Shown: positions 1 to 12,429 of the stretch, one piece after another
Layout: every line of letters starts with the position of its first letter
Numbering within the stretch: the stretch's first letter is position 1
Source: Methylobacterium sp. WSM2598
Lineage (GTDB): Bacteria; Pseudomonadota; Alphaproteobacteria; Rhizobiales; Beijerinckiaceae
Assembly: GCF_000379105.1 (NCBI RefSeq)
Contig: NZ_KB900609.1
Coordinates: 3,711,355-3,775,354, forward strand
DNA: 64,000 nt
Direction: 5' to 3'
Translations under genes and position numbers: made by a program
Notes under the pieces: model-generated
Database searches by the model: none
What the model saw: only the letters and a program-made list of their open reading frames with translations
Told to the model about the DNA's origin: nothing

Positions 1-437
1 TAGCGGTTGCCCCCGCCCATCGTCAGCGCGTCGGTGAGGGGCTCGGTGGCCAGGAACATCACCTTGCGCTGGTTGGCGAAATCCGCCACCGCGAGGCCCA
101 CGTTCGACAGGAAGGTGCCGCACAGGAAGGCGACGTTCTCGCGGGTGAGGAGCTCCTCGGCCACCCGCACGGCGTCGCCCGGCGTGGAGCCGTCGTCCCG
201 GAAGACCATCTCGATCGGGCGTCCGCCGAGGGCCTTGATGCCGCCGGCCTGGTTGATCGCGTCCTGCGCGAGCAGCATCGCGTTCCGGTAGGGACCCGCG
301 AAGGCCGCCATGCGCCCGTAGGAATTGAGCTCGCCGATGCGGATCGGGCCCTCGGCGGCCCGCGCGGCCCGCAGCCCGAACGGGGCCGCGGCGAGCCCGC
401 CGACCACGGCGCGGCGAGAGAGCGGGGGCAGGCTCAT
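1..437 (-). CDS. ABC transporter substrate-binding protein, LivK-like (N-terminal part)
   Basis: This is a type-1 periplasmic binding protein of the branched-chain amino acid/amide ABC family. Only the first 145 codons are present; the gene runs off the left edge. The start at 437 gives a Tat-like signal (S-R-R-A-V-V-G-G near residues 7-14, Ala-rich stretch, likely cleavage after ARAA). It is followed by the fold's usual opening (PIRIGELNSYG, then NQAGGIKALGGRPIEMVF and a DD-x-x-x-x-P-x-x-A pattern). It is divergent from the glycerol operon across a 326-bp spacer that could carry promoters for both. The substrate cannot be read from this fragment. Confidence 0.85.
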   Translation of the reverse strand, partial: MSLPPLSRRAVVGGLAAAPFGLRAARAAEGPIRIGELNSYGRMAAFAGPYRNAMLLAQDAINQAGGIKALGGRPIEMVFRDDGSTPGDAVRVAEELLTRENVAFLCGTFLSNVGLAVADFANQRKVMFLATEPLTDALTMGGGNR

Positions 438-503
438 GACACGAATCTCCGGCATCGACGGGTGTCGACACGACTATCGGGCGCGTCGCCGAATGTCTGC
501 AAG

Positions 504-521
504 TCGTTCGTGTACGAACGA
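504..521. promoter_or_regulatory. Perfect palindrome upstream of glpD, candidate GlpR-type operator
   Basis: The spacer 438-763 separates the minus-strand binding protein from glpD. It contains TCGTTCGTGTACGAACGA, two perfect 8-bp arms around a 2-bp centre. A weaker inverted pair, TTTCGC-N7-GCGAAA, lies at 699-717, about 45 bp before glpD. TTCG/CGAA arms resemble operators of DeoR-family glycerol repressors, so GlpR control of the operon is a reasonable inference. No glpR gene is visible in the window. No other gene is seen in the spacer. Confidence 0.5.
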
Positions 522-763
522 TACGATGCTCCGGGGCGAGCGCAAGAGGTGGGGCTGCGGAAATGTCGGGCGGGCCGTGATGCGGGAATGGGCAGGGCGG
601 GACGCCGCGCCTCCGGGCCCCGGCCGGCCCGCCCATCCGAAACCAATCGCCTTTCGCATCCCGCCGCTTGTCTTCGCTTTCGGGCTCACCTAGGTTCGTT
701 TCGCGCGAGAAGCGAAAGGGCCCGCGAGCCCGAATCTGGCGGGCCTGAATCTGGGAGGCGTCC

Positions 764-2293
764 TTGAGCCTGCGGCCCGAGCAGCCCGGCCTCTACGACC
801 TCGCCGTGATCGGCGGCGGCATCAACGGCACCGGCATCGCCCGCGACGCGGCCGGACGGGGCGCGTCGGTCGTGCTGTTCGAGCAGGGCGACCTCGCCGG
901 CGGCACCTCCTCGGCCTCCACCAAGCTGATCCACGGCGGCCTGCGCTACCTGGAGCATTGCGAGTTCCGCCTCGTGCGCGAGGCGCTGATGGAGCGCGAG
1001 GTGCTGTGGGCCAGCGCCCCCCACATCGTCTGGCCGCTGCGCTTCGTCCTGCCCCACCTGCCCGGCCTGCGGCCGGCCTGGCTCTTGCGCCTCGGCCTGT
1101 TCCTCTACGACCATCTCGGCGGCCGCAGGCTGCTGCCGGGCACGCGCAGCCTCGACCTCGCCCGCGACGAGGCCGGCGCGCCCCTCAAGGCGGGGTTCCG
1201 GCGGGCCTTCGAGTACTCGGATTGCTGGGTCGAGGATGCGCGCCTCGTCGTGCTCAACGCCCGCGACGCGGCCGCCCGCGGGGCCGAGATCCGCACCCGC
1301 ACCCGGGTCGTGGCGGCCGCGCGCGGGCCCGCGCACTGGGAGCTGACCGTCGAGGCCGGGGGACGGCGCGAGACCGTGCGGGCCCGCATCCTCGTCAACG
1401 CCGCCGGGCCCTGGGTGTCCGAGGTGCTCACCGGCGTGGTGCGGGCGAATGCGGCGGCGGGGGTGCGCCTCGTCCAGGGCAGCCACATCGTGGTGCGCCG
1501 GCTCTTCCGGCACGACCGCGCCTACATCTTCCAGAACCCGGACGGGCGCATCGTCTTCGCGATCCCCTACGAGCGCGACTTCACCCTGATCGGCACCACC
1601 GACCGCGACTACCGGGGCGACCCCGCCGCGGTCGCGGCGAGCGAGGAGGAGATCGCCTACCTGTGCGCCGCCGCGAGCGAGTACTTTCGCGAGGCGATCC
1701 GGCCGCAGGACGTGGTCTGGACCTATTCGGGCGTGCGCCCGCTCTACGACGACGGCGCCGGCAAGGCCCAGGAGGCGACGCGGGACTACGTGCTGACCCT
1801 CGACGCGGGCGGGGACCGCGCGCCCCTGCTCTCGGTCTTCGGCGGCAAGATCACGACCTACCGGCGCCTCGCCGAGGCGGCCCTGGAGCAGCTGCGCGAC
1901 CACCTCGGCGCCGCCCGCGCGCCCGCCTGGACGGCGCGGGCGCGGCTGCCCGGGGGCGACTTCCCGGCGACCGGCTACGCGGCCCTGGCGGCGGCGATCC
2001 GGCGCGAGTACCCCTTCCTGGACCCGGCCCACGCCGCCCGGCTGGTGCGGGCCTACGGCACCGAGGCGCGCGAGATCCTGCAGGGCGCCCGCGGCCCGGC
2101 CGATCTCGGCCGGGTCTTCGGGGCCGACCTGACCGAGCGCGAGGTGCGCTACCTGATGCGGCGGGAATGGGCGGTCGGCGCCGAGGACGTGCTGTGGCGG
2201 CGCTCGAAGCTCGGGCTGCGGCTCAGCCCGGCCGAGGCGGCGGCGCTCGACGGGTTCATGCGCGGGGACGCGGCCGCGTCCTCGGCGGCCTGA
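764..2293 (+). CDS. glpD: Glycerol-3-phosphate dehydrogenase (FAD, quinone-linked)
   Basis: It oxidises sn-glycerol 3-phosphate to dihydroxyacetone phosphate and passes electrons to quinone at the inner membrane. The protein is 509 residues, normal for aerobic GlpD. The N-terminus has the FAD dinucleotide-binding motif (AVIGGGINGTGIARDAAGRG, about 14-33) and the GlpD signature GGTSSASTKLIHGGLRYLE (about 46-64). TTG at 764 is chosen because GGGAGGCG lies just upstream and the Rossmann motif begins at the expected distance. It is the first gene of the glpD-STPQUV operon. It supplies the step after the GlpK kinase encoded about 7 kb downstream. Confidence 0.96.
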   Translation: MSLRPEQPGLYDLAVIGGGINGTGIARDAAGRGASVVLFEQGDLAGGTSSASTKLIHGGLRYLEHCEFRLVREALMEREVLWASAPHIVWPLRFVLPHLPGLRPAWLLRLGLFLYDHLGGRRLLPGTRSLDLARDEAGAPLKAGFRRAFEYSDCWVEDARLVVLNARDAAARGAEIRTRTRVVAAARGPAHWELTVEAGGRRETVRARILVNAAGPWVSEVLTGVVRANAAAGVRLVQGSHIVVRRLFRHDRAYIFQNPDGRIVFAIPYERDFTLIGTTDRDYRGDPAAVAASEEEIAYLCAAASEYFREAIRPQDVVWTYSGVRPLYDDGAGKAQEATRDYVLTLDAGGDRAPLLSVFGGKITTYRRLAEAALEQLRDHLGAARAPAWTARARLPGGDFPATGYAALAAAIRREYPFLDPAHAARLVRAYGTEAREILQGARGPADLGRVFGADLTEREVRYLMRREWAVGAEDVLWRRSKLGLRLSPAEAAALDGFMRGDAAASSAA

Positions 2294-2304
2294 GGGAGGG
2301 CGCC

Positions 2305-3393
2305 ATGGGCCTCGTGCTGGAGGGCGTGACGAAGCGGGTCGGGGCGCGGACCCACCTCCACCCGGTCGACCTGTCGCTCGCCGCGGGCTCGCTCACCGTG
2401 CTGCTCGGCCAGACGCTGGCGGGCAAGACCTCGCTGATGCGCCTGATGGCGGGGCTCGACGTCCCGAGCGAGGGCCGCGTGCGCGCGGGGGGCCGGGACG
2501 TCACCGGCTGGCCGGTGCGGCGGCGCAACGTGGCGATGGTCTACCAGCAATTCATCAATTACCCGTCCCTGACCGTGTTCGAGAACATCGCCTCGCCGCT
2601 GCGGGTGGCGCGGCTGCCGCGGGCGGAGATCGAGGCCCGGGTGCGCGAGGCGGCGCGGCTGCTGCGGCTCGACCCCTACCTGCAGCGGCGGCCCCTGGAG
2701 CTGTCGGGCGGCCAGCAGCAGCGCACCGCCATCGCCCGGGCGCTGGTCAAGCGGGCCGACCTCGTGCTGATGGACGAGCCGCTGGCCAATCTCGACTACA
2801 AGCTGCGCGAGGAATTGCGGGAGGAGCTGCCGCGCATCTTCGCGGCGACGGGGGCGATCTTCGTCTACGCGACGACCGAGCCGGCCGAGGCCCTGCTGCT
2901 CGGCGGCCACACCGCGACGCTGCACCAGGGCCGGGTGACGCAGTTCGGCCCGACGGCCGAGGTCTATCGCCGGCCGGACGACCTCGTCACCGCGCAGGTC
3001 TTCTCGGACCCGCCCCTCAACACGCTCGCCGGGACCAAGGCAGGCGGGCGCGTCGCCCTCGCGACGGGCGGGCAGGCCCGCGCCGCCGGCCCCCTCGCGG
3101 CGGTGCCGGACGGACCCTACACGCTCGCCATCCGCGCCCATCACCTCTCCCTCGACCCACTCGGGCCGGAGGCGATCACGGTCCCGGCCAGCGTCGAGGT
3201 GGCGGAGATCACCGGCTCCGAGAGCTTCGTCCACGTGGCGGCGGGGGAGCACCGCTTCGTCGTGCAGCGGCCCGGCGTGCGCCGGCTCGAGCCCGGCACG
3301 GCGGTGAGCGTCCACCTCGACCCGCACCACCTGCTGCTGTTCGACGAGGCCGGGCGGCGGGCCGCGGCGACGCCCGCCCAGGCGGCGGCCTGA
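2305..3393 (+). CDS. glpS: Glycerol ABC transporter ATP-binding protein GlpS
   Basis: This is a MalK/UgpC-type nucleotide-binding subunit of 362 residues with a C-terminal OB-like regulatory domain. It has Walker A GQTLAGKT (35-42), the LSGGQ signature (133-137) and Walker B LVLMDE (153-158). The H-loop is abnormal: where V-T-H-D-Q is expected it reads A-T-T-E-P, so the switch histidine is Thr191. ATG 2305 follows GGGAGGG and starts 11 bases after the glpD stop. The gene order matches the Rhizobium leguminosarum glycerol operon glpD-STPQUV, from which I take the name. It presumably pairs with GlpT. It should not be confused with enterobacterial GlpT or GlpQ naming. Confidence 0.92.
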   Translation: MGLVLEGVTKRVGARTHLHPVDLSLAAGSLTVLLGQTLAGKTSLMRLMAGLDVPSEGRVRAGGRDVTGWPVRRRNVAMVYQQFINYPSLTVFENIASPLRVARLPRAEIEARVREAARLLRLDPYLQRRPLELSGGQQQRTAIARALVKRADLVLMDEPLANLDYKLREELREELPRIFAATGAIFVYATTEPAEALLLGGHTATLHQGRVTQFGPTAEVYRRPDDLVTAQVFSDPPLNTLAGTKAGGRVALATGGQARAAGPLAAVPDGPYTLAIRAHHLSLDPLGPEAITVPASVEVAEITGSESFVHVAAGEHRFVVQRPGVRRLEPGTAVSVHLDPHHLLLFDEAGRRAAATPAQAAA

Positions 3394-3403
3394 CGGGGCG
3401 GCC

Positions 3404-4486
<1,083 letters not shown>

Positions 4487-4523
4487 TGGCGCGGCGCGTC
4501 GGACGGCCGGGAGGGCCCCGCCC

Positions 4524-6280
<1,757 letters not shown>

Positions 6281-6291
6281 GGGGGACAGCG

Positions 6292-6573
6292 ATGCCCGAT
6301 CTCGCCTGGATGGCCTGGACCTGGGAGACCGCCGCCTTCTTCGCGGCGATCCTGTCCCTGCTCCTGGTCATGACGGTGCTGGCGATCCTGCGGCCCGAGA
6401 CGCCACGGGTCGGGATCCTGCGCATCCCGACCACCCGGGGCGACCGGCTGTTCCTGACGCTCCTCGGCGCCGCCTTCATCCACCTCGCCTGGCTCGGCCT
6501 CGTCGGTCCGAGCCTCGAATGGGCGCTCGGCCTCTCGCTCCTGTACGGCGCGGCGCTGTTCCGCTTCGCCTGA
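6292..6573 (+). CDS. glpU: DUF2160 small membrane protein of the glycerol transporter (GlpU)
   Basis: This is a 93-residue integral membrane protein. Three hydrophobic stretches are visible (about 11-33, 50-70, 75-92), separated by a short basic loop RPETPRVGILRIPTTRGDR. The family (DUF2160) is characteristically found between the permeases and the binding protein of glycerol ABC operons, exactly the position here. Its role is not established; an accessory transmembrane subunit is the natural inference. It starts 11 bases after glpQ, preceded by GGGGGACAG. Confidence 0.85.
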   Translation: MPDLAWMAWTWETAAFFAAILSLLLVMTVLAILRPETPRVGILRIPTTRGDRLFLTLLGAAFIHLAWLGLVGPSLEWALGLSLLYGAALFRFA

Positions 6574-6633
6574 GGCCGCGCGCCGCCCACCCCACCGACG
6601 ACCCGAGACCGCCGGGGCAACAACCTTGAGGCC

Positions 6634-6675
6634 GAGACTTCAAGGCAGAGACTTCAAGGCAGAGACTTCAAGGGA
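6634..6675 (+). repeat. Three tandem 14-bp repeats in the glpV leader
   Basis: The unit GAGACTTCAAGGCA occurs three times head to tail (6634-6647, 6648-6661, 6662-6675; the last copy has GGGA for GGCA). The array ends in the AGGGAGGAG ribosome-binding site of the binding-protein gene. It could be a slipped-strand expansion or a binding/stability element that sets binding-protein expression above that of the membrane subunits. Confidence 0.9.
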
Positions 6676-6688
6676 GGAGAAGAAAGCC

Positions 6689-8455
<1,767 letters not shown>

Positions 8456-8461
8456 CCGGGC

Positions 8462-8483
8462 GGGGCCGGGCGCGCCCGGCCCC
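8462..8483 (+). terminator. GC-rich hairpin after glpV
   Basis: A perfect inverted repeat with a 9-bp stem (GGGGCCGGG/CCCGGCCCC) and CGCG loop starts 6 bases after the glpV stop. There is no T-tract, as is common in very GC-rich genomes. It probably ends or attenuates the transporter transcript before the toxin-antitoxin genes. Confidence 0.6.
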
Positions 8484-8539
8484 TCGCTTCCCCGGCACCG
8501 ACCGCCCCGGTAGGATCGGGCGGAACCAGGGAGACCCCC

Positions 8540-8794
8540 ATGGCAACCTACACGGCCAAGGAAGCCGCCGCGCGCCTGCCCGAACTCCTGGACCGGGCGG
8601 CGGAGGGCGAGGAGGTGGTGATCACGCGGCCGGACGGCGAGCCCGTCCGCCTCGTGGCCGAGGATCAGGAGTTGGTCGCGCCGGGACCGGTCACCGAAGC
8701 CGAGATCGCGTGGTTGCGCGCGAACAGGGTGACGCTCGCGGAGCAGGTCGGCTTCACCGCCCGCGTCCGCGAAATGCGGGACGAAGACCCTTGA
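8540..8794 (+). CDS. Type II antitoxin, Phd/YefM family
   Basis: This is an 84-residue antitoxin. The N-terminal half fits the Phd/YefM DNA-binding fold (YTAKEAAARLPELLDRAAEGEEVVITRPDGEPVRLV). The C-terminal half is the toxin-wrapping tail. AGGGAGA precedes ATG 8540. Its stop overlaps the toxin's TTG start (TTGA at 8791-8794), the usual coupled arrangement. The cassette sits between glpV and glpK, two genes of the same pathway, so it is probably an insertion. The partner toxin gene is frameshifted. Confidence 0.85.
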   Translation: MATYTAKEAAARLPELLDRAAEGEEVVITRPDGEPVRLVAEDQELVAPGPVTEAEIAWLRANRVTLAEQVGFTARVREMRDEDP

Positions 8795-9224
8795 GCCGCG
8801 TCTACCTGGACCCAACCTCCTCCTTCCCCTATTCGTGGCGGAGGCGGAGAGTCTGCGCATTGAAGCGTGGCTCCGTGGCCCCGCGATCACGCCGGTCATC
8901 TCGGACCTCGTCGTCCTCGAATTCTCGGCGACGATGTCCAGGCTTGTTCGGGAGAGGCGTGCGTCGGCGGACGAGGCACGGACGGTCGTGGAGCTGTTCG
9001 GTCGCTGGCGCAAGGCCCGGGGCCGCCCCCTCGTCGTCACGCGCCGAGCCTTCGCGGTCGCCCGCGGCTTCGTCGAGCAGGCCTCCCTCGGCCTGCGCGG
9101 GCCCGACGCGCTCCACCTCGCCCTCGTCGAGGCGACCGGCCTGCCCCTCGCCACCTTCGACGTCCGGATGCGCGCGGCCGCCCTCGCCCTCGGCCTCGCG
9201 GTGACCGAGCCCCCTCCCCTCTGA
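8791..9224 (+). pseudogene. VapC-type PIN-domain toxin, frameshifted
   Basis: The gene should start at TTG 8791 (overlapping the antitoxin stop) and reads SRVYLD, the usual PIN opening ending in the first catalytic aspartate (GAC 8809-8811). The next expected codons are T-N-L-L-L-P-L-F-V-A-E. They appear only one frame over, from AAC 8814 onward, and continue intact to 9224 (through FDVRMRAAALALGL). One base is missing at about 8811-8813, directly in the D-T-N motif. A GTG at 8835 could start a 129-residue protein, but it would lack the first catalytic Asp. Either this is a true loss-of-function deletion or a sequencing error; the rest of the frame shows no decay, which suggests a recent event. 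Confidence 0.75.
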
Positions 9225-9234
9225 GCCCCGAGCC

Positions 9235-10758
9235 ATGGCGTCGCCCCCGCACTCTCCCCTCATCCTGGCCATCGACCAGGGCACCACCTCGACGCGGGCC
9301 CTGCTCTTCCGCGCCGACACGTCGGTGGCGGCCCTCGCCCAGGCCGAGTTCCCGCAGCACTTCCCGGCCTCGGGCTGGGTCGAGCACGAGCCGGACGACC
9401 TCTGGCGCACCACCCTCGCCACCTGCCGGGCCGCCCTGGAGCGGGCGGGGGCGCGGGCGGGCGACGTCGCGGCGATCGGCATCACCAACCAGCGCGAGAC
9501 GACCCTGGTCTGGGACCGCCGCACCGGCGAGGCGGTGCACCGGGCGATCGTCTGGCAGGACCGGCGCACCGCCGGGCTCTGCGCCCGCCTCAGGGCGCAG
9601 GGCCACGAGCCCCTGGTCGCCGCGCGGACCGGCCTCATCCTCGATCCCTACTTCTCGGGCACCAAGATCGCCTGGATCCTCGACAACGTGCCGGGCGCGC
9701 GGGCCCGCGCGGAAGCGGGCGACCTCGCCTTCGGCACGGTCGACAGCTACCTGCTGTGGCGGCTCACCGGCGGGCGGCTCCACGTCACGGACGCCACCAA
9801 CGCGGCGCGCACGCTCCTCTTCGACATCCACCGCGGCACCTGGGACGACGACCTCCTCGGCCTCCTCGGCATCCCCCGCGCCATGCTGCCGGAGGTGCGC
9901 GATTCCTCGGGCGATTTCGGCGCCACGGACCCGGACCTGTTCGGCGCCGCGATCCCGATCCGCGGCGTCGCCGGCGACCAGCAGGCCGCGACCGTGGGCC
10001 AGGCCTGCTTCCGGCCCGGCATGGTGAAGTCGACCTACGGCACCGGCTGCTTCGCGCTCCTCAACACCGGCGCGCAGCCGGTCGCGTCGGGCAACAAGCT
10101 CCTCACCACCATCGCCTACCAGCTCGACGGCCGGCGCACCTACGCCCTCGAAGGCTCGATCTTCGTGGCCGGGGCGGCGGTGCAGTGGCTGCGCGACGGG
10201 CTCAAGGTCGTGGGCTCGGCGGCCGAGACCGGGGACCTCGCCGAGCGGGCCGATCCGGCCCAGGACGTGTACCTCGTGCCGGCCTTCGTGGGACTCGGCG
10301 CGCCCTACTGGGAGCCGGACGTGCGCGGCGCCCTCTACGGCCTCACCCGCAACACCGGCCCGGCGGAACTCGCCCGCGCCGCCCTGGAGAGCGTCTGCTA
10401 CCAGACCGCGGACCTGCTCGCGGCGATGCGGGCGGACTGGCCGGACGGGGACGGGCGCGCCACCGTGCTGCGGGTCGACGGCGGCATGGTCGCCTCGGAC
10501 TGGACCATGCAGCGCCTCGCCGACCTCCTCGCCGCCCCGGTCGACCGGCCGGAGGTGAAGGAGACGACGGCGCTCGGCGCCGCCTACCTCGCCGGCCTCG
10601 CCTGCGGGCTCTACCCGGACCCGGAGCATTTCGCCGACCATTGGCGCCTGGAGCGCCGCTTCGCGCCGGCCATGGACGCGCCCGTGCGCGCGCGCAAGCT
10701 CGCCGGCTGGCGCAAGGCGGTGGGCTGCCTGCTCGGGCGGACCGAGCCGGTGCCGTGA
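9235..10758 (+). CDS. glpK: Glycerol kinase
   Basis: This FGGY-family kinase phosphorylates glycerol to sn-glycerol 3-phosphate using ATP. At 507 residues it is full length. The N-terminus has the phosphate-binding ILAIDQGTTSTRALLF. The middle has ITNQRETTLVWDRRTG and the FGGY hallmark region GVAGDQQAA, and the C-terminal lobe has RVDGGMVASDW. Together with GlpSTPQUV and GlpD it completes glycerol entry into central metabolism. It starts 10 bases after the remains of the PIN toxin gene, so the toxin-antitoxin cassette may have split it from glpV. A strong hairpin follows it. Confidence 0.97.
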   Translation: MASPPHSPLILAIDQGTTSTRALLFRADTSVAALAQAEFPQHFPASGWVEHEPDDLWRTTLATCRAALERAGARAGDVAAIGITNQRETTLVWDRRTGEAVHRAIVWQDRRTAGLCARLRAQGHEPLVAARTGLILDPYFSGTKIAWILDNVPGARARAEAGDLAFGTVDSYLLWRLTGGRLHVTDATNAARTLLFDIHRGTWDDDLLGLLGIPRAMLPEVRDSSGDFGATDPDLFGAAIPIRGVAGDQQAATVGQACFRPGMVKSTYGTGCFALLNTGAQPVASGNKLLTTIAYQLDGRRTYALEGSIFVAGAAVQWLRDGLKVVGSAAETGDLAERADPAQDVYLVPAFVGLGAPYWEPDVRGALYGLTRNTGPAELARAALESVCYQTADLLAAMRADWPDGDGRATVLRVDGGMVASDWTMQRLADLLAAPVDRPEVKETTALGAAYLAGLACGLYPDPEHFADHWRLERRFAPAMDAPVRARKLAGWRKAVGCLLGRTEPVP

Positions 10759-10760
10759 CG

Positions 10761-10784
10761 GCCCTGGAGGCGCGCCTCCAGGGC
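10761..10784. terminator. Bidirectional hairpin between glpK and the pirin gene
   Basis: A perfect 10-bp stem (GCCCTGGAGG/CCTCCAGGGC) with a CGCG loop begins 2 bases after the glpK stop. It lies between convergent genes and can serve both. A related GCGCGCC-TTCA-GGGCGCGC inverted pair follows at about 10791-10808, overlapping the pirin stop. Confidence 0.65.
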
Positions 10785-10798
10785 GCCGGGGCGCGCCT

Positions 10799-11728
10799 TC
10801 AGGGCGCGCGGGGCGCCTCGGGCAGGGGGATGAACTCGGTCTCGCCCGGCACGCTGTCGAAGCGGGCGGCGCGCCAATCGGCCTTGGCCTGCTCGATCCG
10901 CTCGGGCCGCGAGGAGACGAAGTTCCACCAGATGTGGCGCGGGCCGTCCATCGGCTCGCCGCCGAGCAGCATGAGGCGCGCGGCGGTGCTCGCCCGCACG
11001 GTGATGCGGTCCCCCGGCCGGAAGACCAGGAGCTGGCCCGGCCCGAACCCGTCGCCCGCGACCGCGATCGACCCGGACACCGTGTAGATCGCCCGCTCCT
11101 CGAAGGTCGGGTCGAGGGGCAGGCTCGCGCCCGGCTCCAGCTGCACGTCCGCGTAGACGAGGGGACTCGACGTGCGCACGGGCGAGCGGGCGCCGAGCGC
11201 CTCGCCGGCGATCACCCGCACGGTCTTGCCCTCGCCGGTGAGCACCGGCAGGTCGGCCGCGTCGTAATGCTCGAAGGCGGGGGCCGCCTCCTCGTCCCGG
11301 GCGGAGAGCGCCACCCAGCTCTGGATGCCGAAGAGCCGCGAGCCGGCGGCGCGCAGGTCCGGCGCCGTGCGCTCCGAGTGGGTGATGCCGCGCCCCGCCG
11401 TCATCCAGTTGAGCTCGCCCGGCCGGATCGGCAGGGCGGTGCCGAGGGAGTCGCGGTGCATGATCTCGCCGTCGAACAGGTAGGTGACGGTGGACAGGCC
11501 GATATGCGGGTGGGGCCGCACGTCCATGCCGGCGCCGAGCAGGAACTCGGCCGGGCCCATCTGGTCGAAGAAGATGAAGGGGCCGACCATCTGGCGCCGG
11601 GCCGAGGGCAGCGCCCGGCGCACCTCGAAGGAGCCGATGTCGCGGGCGCGCGGCACGATCAGGGTCTCGATCGCGTCGCAGGAGAAGCGGTCGCCCGGGA
11701 CCGGATCCTCAGCGGAATGGAAGCTCAT
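10799..11728 (-). CDS. Pirin family protein
   Basis: This is a cupin-fold pirin of 309 residues. The N-terminal domain has the metal-binding pattern MDVRPHPHIGLSTVTYLFDG (about residues 68-87) and GELNWMTAGRGITHSER (about 106-122). The C-terminal pirin domain ends with a WWNFVSSRPERIEQAKADWRA segment. Family members include quercetinases and redox-responsive co-regulators, so the actual reaction is not fixed. It is convergent with glpK, and 284 bases separate it from the YciI gene upstream, so it may have its own promoter. Confidence 0.9.
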   Translation of the reverse strand: MSFHSAEDPVPGDRFSCDAIETLIVPRARDIGSFEVRRALPSARRQMVGPFIFFDQMGPAEFLLGAGMDVRPHPHIGLSTVTYLFDGEIMHRDSLGTALPIRPGELNWMTAGRGITHSERTAPDLRAAGSRLFGIQSWVALSARDEEAAPAFEHYDAADLPVLTGEGKTVRVIAGEALGARSPVRTSSPLVYADVQLEPGASLPLDPTFEERAIYTVSGSIAVAGDGFGPGQLLVFRPGDRITVRASTAARLMLLGGEPMDGPRHIWWNFVSSRPERIEQAKADWRAARFDSVPGETEFIPLPEAPRAP

Positions 11729-11790
11729 CGGCGCTCTCCTCGCTCGTGTCGTTGCCTCTGTGCGGGATCGGCGTCCCGCGTTGCAAGCGC

Positions 11791-11813
11791 CGCGGGCCGC
11801 GCCGCGGCCCGCG
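11791..11813. terminator. GC-only hairpin in the pirin-YciI spacer
   Basis: CGCGGGCCGCG and CGCGGCCCGCG form a perfect 11-bp stem around a single C. The spacer 11729-12012 otherwise holds only GC-rich sequence without a convincing gene. The hairpin could terminate the upstream YciI transcript (minus strand). Confidence 0.4.
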
Positions 11814-12012
11814 CTCCCCGGAGGCGCGGGTCGACCGGACGGCCTCGGGGGTCGCGCCGCCCGCGGAGACGGGGCGCGCGCGTCGGCGTCGAAGCGGCAT
11901 CGCGACGGCAAGGGCGCACCCGACGCACATCCCGGCGAAGGCCGGCACGTCGCGGCAGAGCGAGCCGATGGTCCTGCTCCGCGGCCTGGTCGGGACCCGA
12001 GTCCCGCCGGCG

Positions 12013-12309
12013 TCAGGCCGGCAGGGCCGCCTGGCGCAGGCGGAAGCCCGTGATCGTCACCCGCTCCCAGATCCCCGCCTCCCTGAACGGGTCGGCGGCG
12101 TGGAAGGCCTCCACGGCGGCGCGGTCGGGCGCCTCGACCACGAACAGGCTGCCGATCATCGTCTCGCCGTCCTCCGCCAGGAGGGGTCCGGACACCACGA
12201 TGCGCACCGGCAGCGTCCCGCCGAGATAGGTCTTGTGGGCCTCGTAATGGGCGAGGCGCCGCTCCAGGGCGCCCGCGTGGTCGAGGGCGTGGATCGCGTA
12301 GTGGGGCAT
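12013..12309 (-). CDS. YciI family protein
   Basis: This is a 98-residue protein with the small ferredoxin-like YciI fold (MPHYAIHALDHAGALERRLAHYEAHKTYL, then MIGSLFVVEAPDRAAVEAFHAADPF). Family members act in chlorinated aromatic or muconolactone-type steps or have unknown roles. The start at 12309 is chosen because GGGAGAC lies 5-6 bases upstream; the longer frame to 12357 lacks family-like sequence. It lies downstream of the reductase gene in the same direction as the hydroxyquinol genes, which fits an accessory role in aromatic catabolism. Confidence 0.85.
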   Translation of the reverse strand: MPHYAIHALDHAGALERRLAHYEAHKTYLGGTLPVRIVVSGPLLAEDGETMIGSLFVVEAPDRAAVEAFHAADPFREAGIWERVTITGFRLRQAALPA

Positions 12310-12429
12310 GGTCGTCTCCCGGAGGGTCATACGACATCCGGCGGATTGCGTCGCCATGCGGATGTCGGCATCTCACGCGCCGCGCGGGCTTCTCATCCGC
12401 GGTCCGGACGTGATCGTCCGGAGCGCGGA

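Noticed and set aside
686..2032. Long minus-strand frame opposite glpD (448 codons)
   Set aside because: Arg/Gly/Ala-rich shadow of glpD in very GC-rich DNA; no domain and no start signal.
958..2304. Plus-strand frame upstream of and in frame with GlpS
   Set aside because: It is an Arg/Pro-rich out-of-frame reading of glpD; GlpS begins at 2305 with a ribosome-binding site and the family N-terminus.
8835..9224. Intact 129-residue toxin starting at GTG
   Set aside because: Lacks the first PIN Asp and the VYLD strand, which lie in the other frame immediately upstream; a frameshifted gene explains the sequence better.
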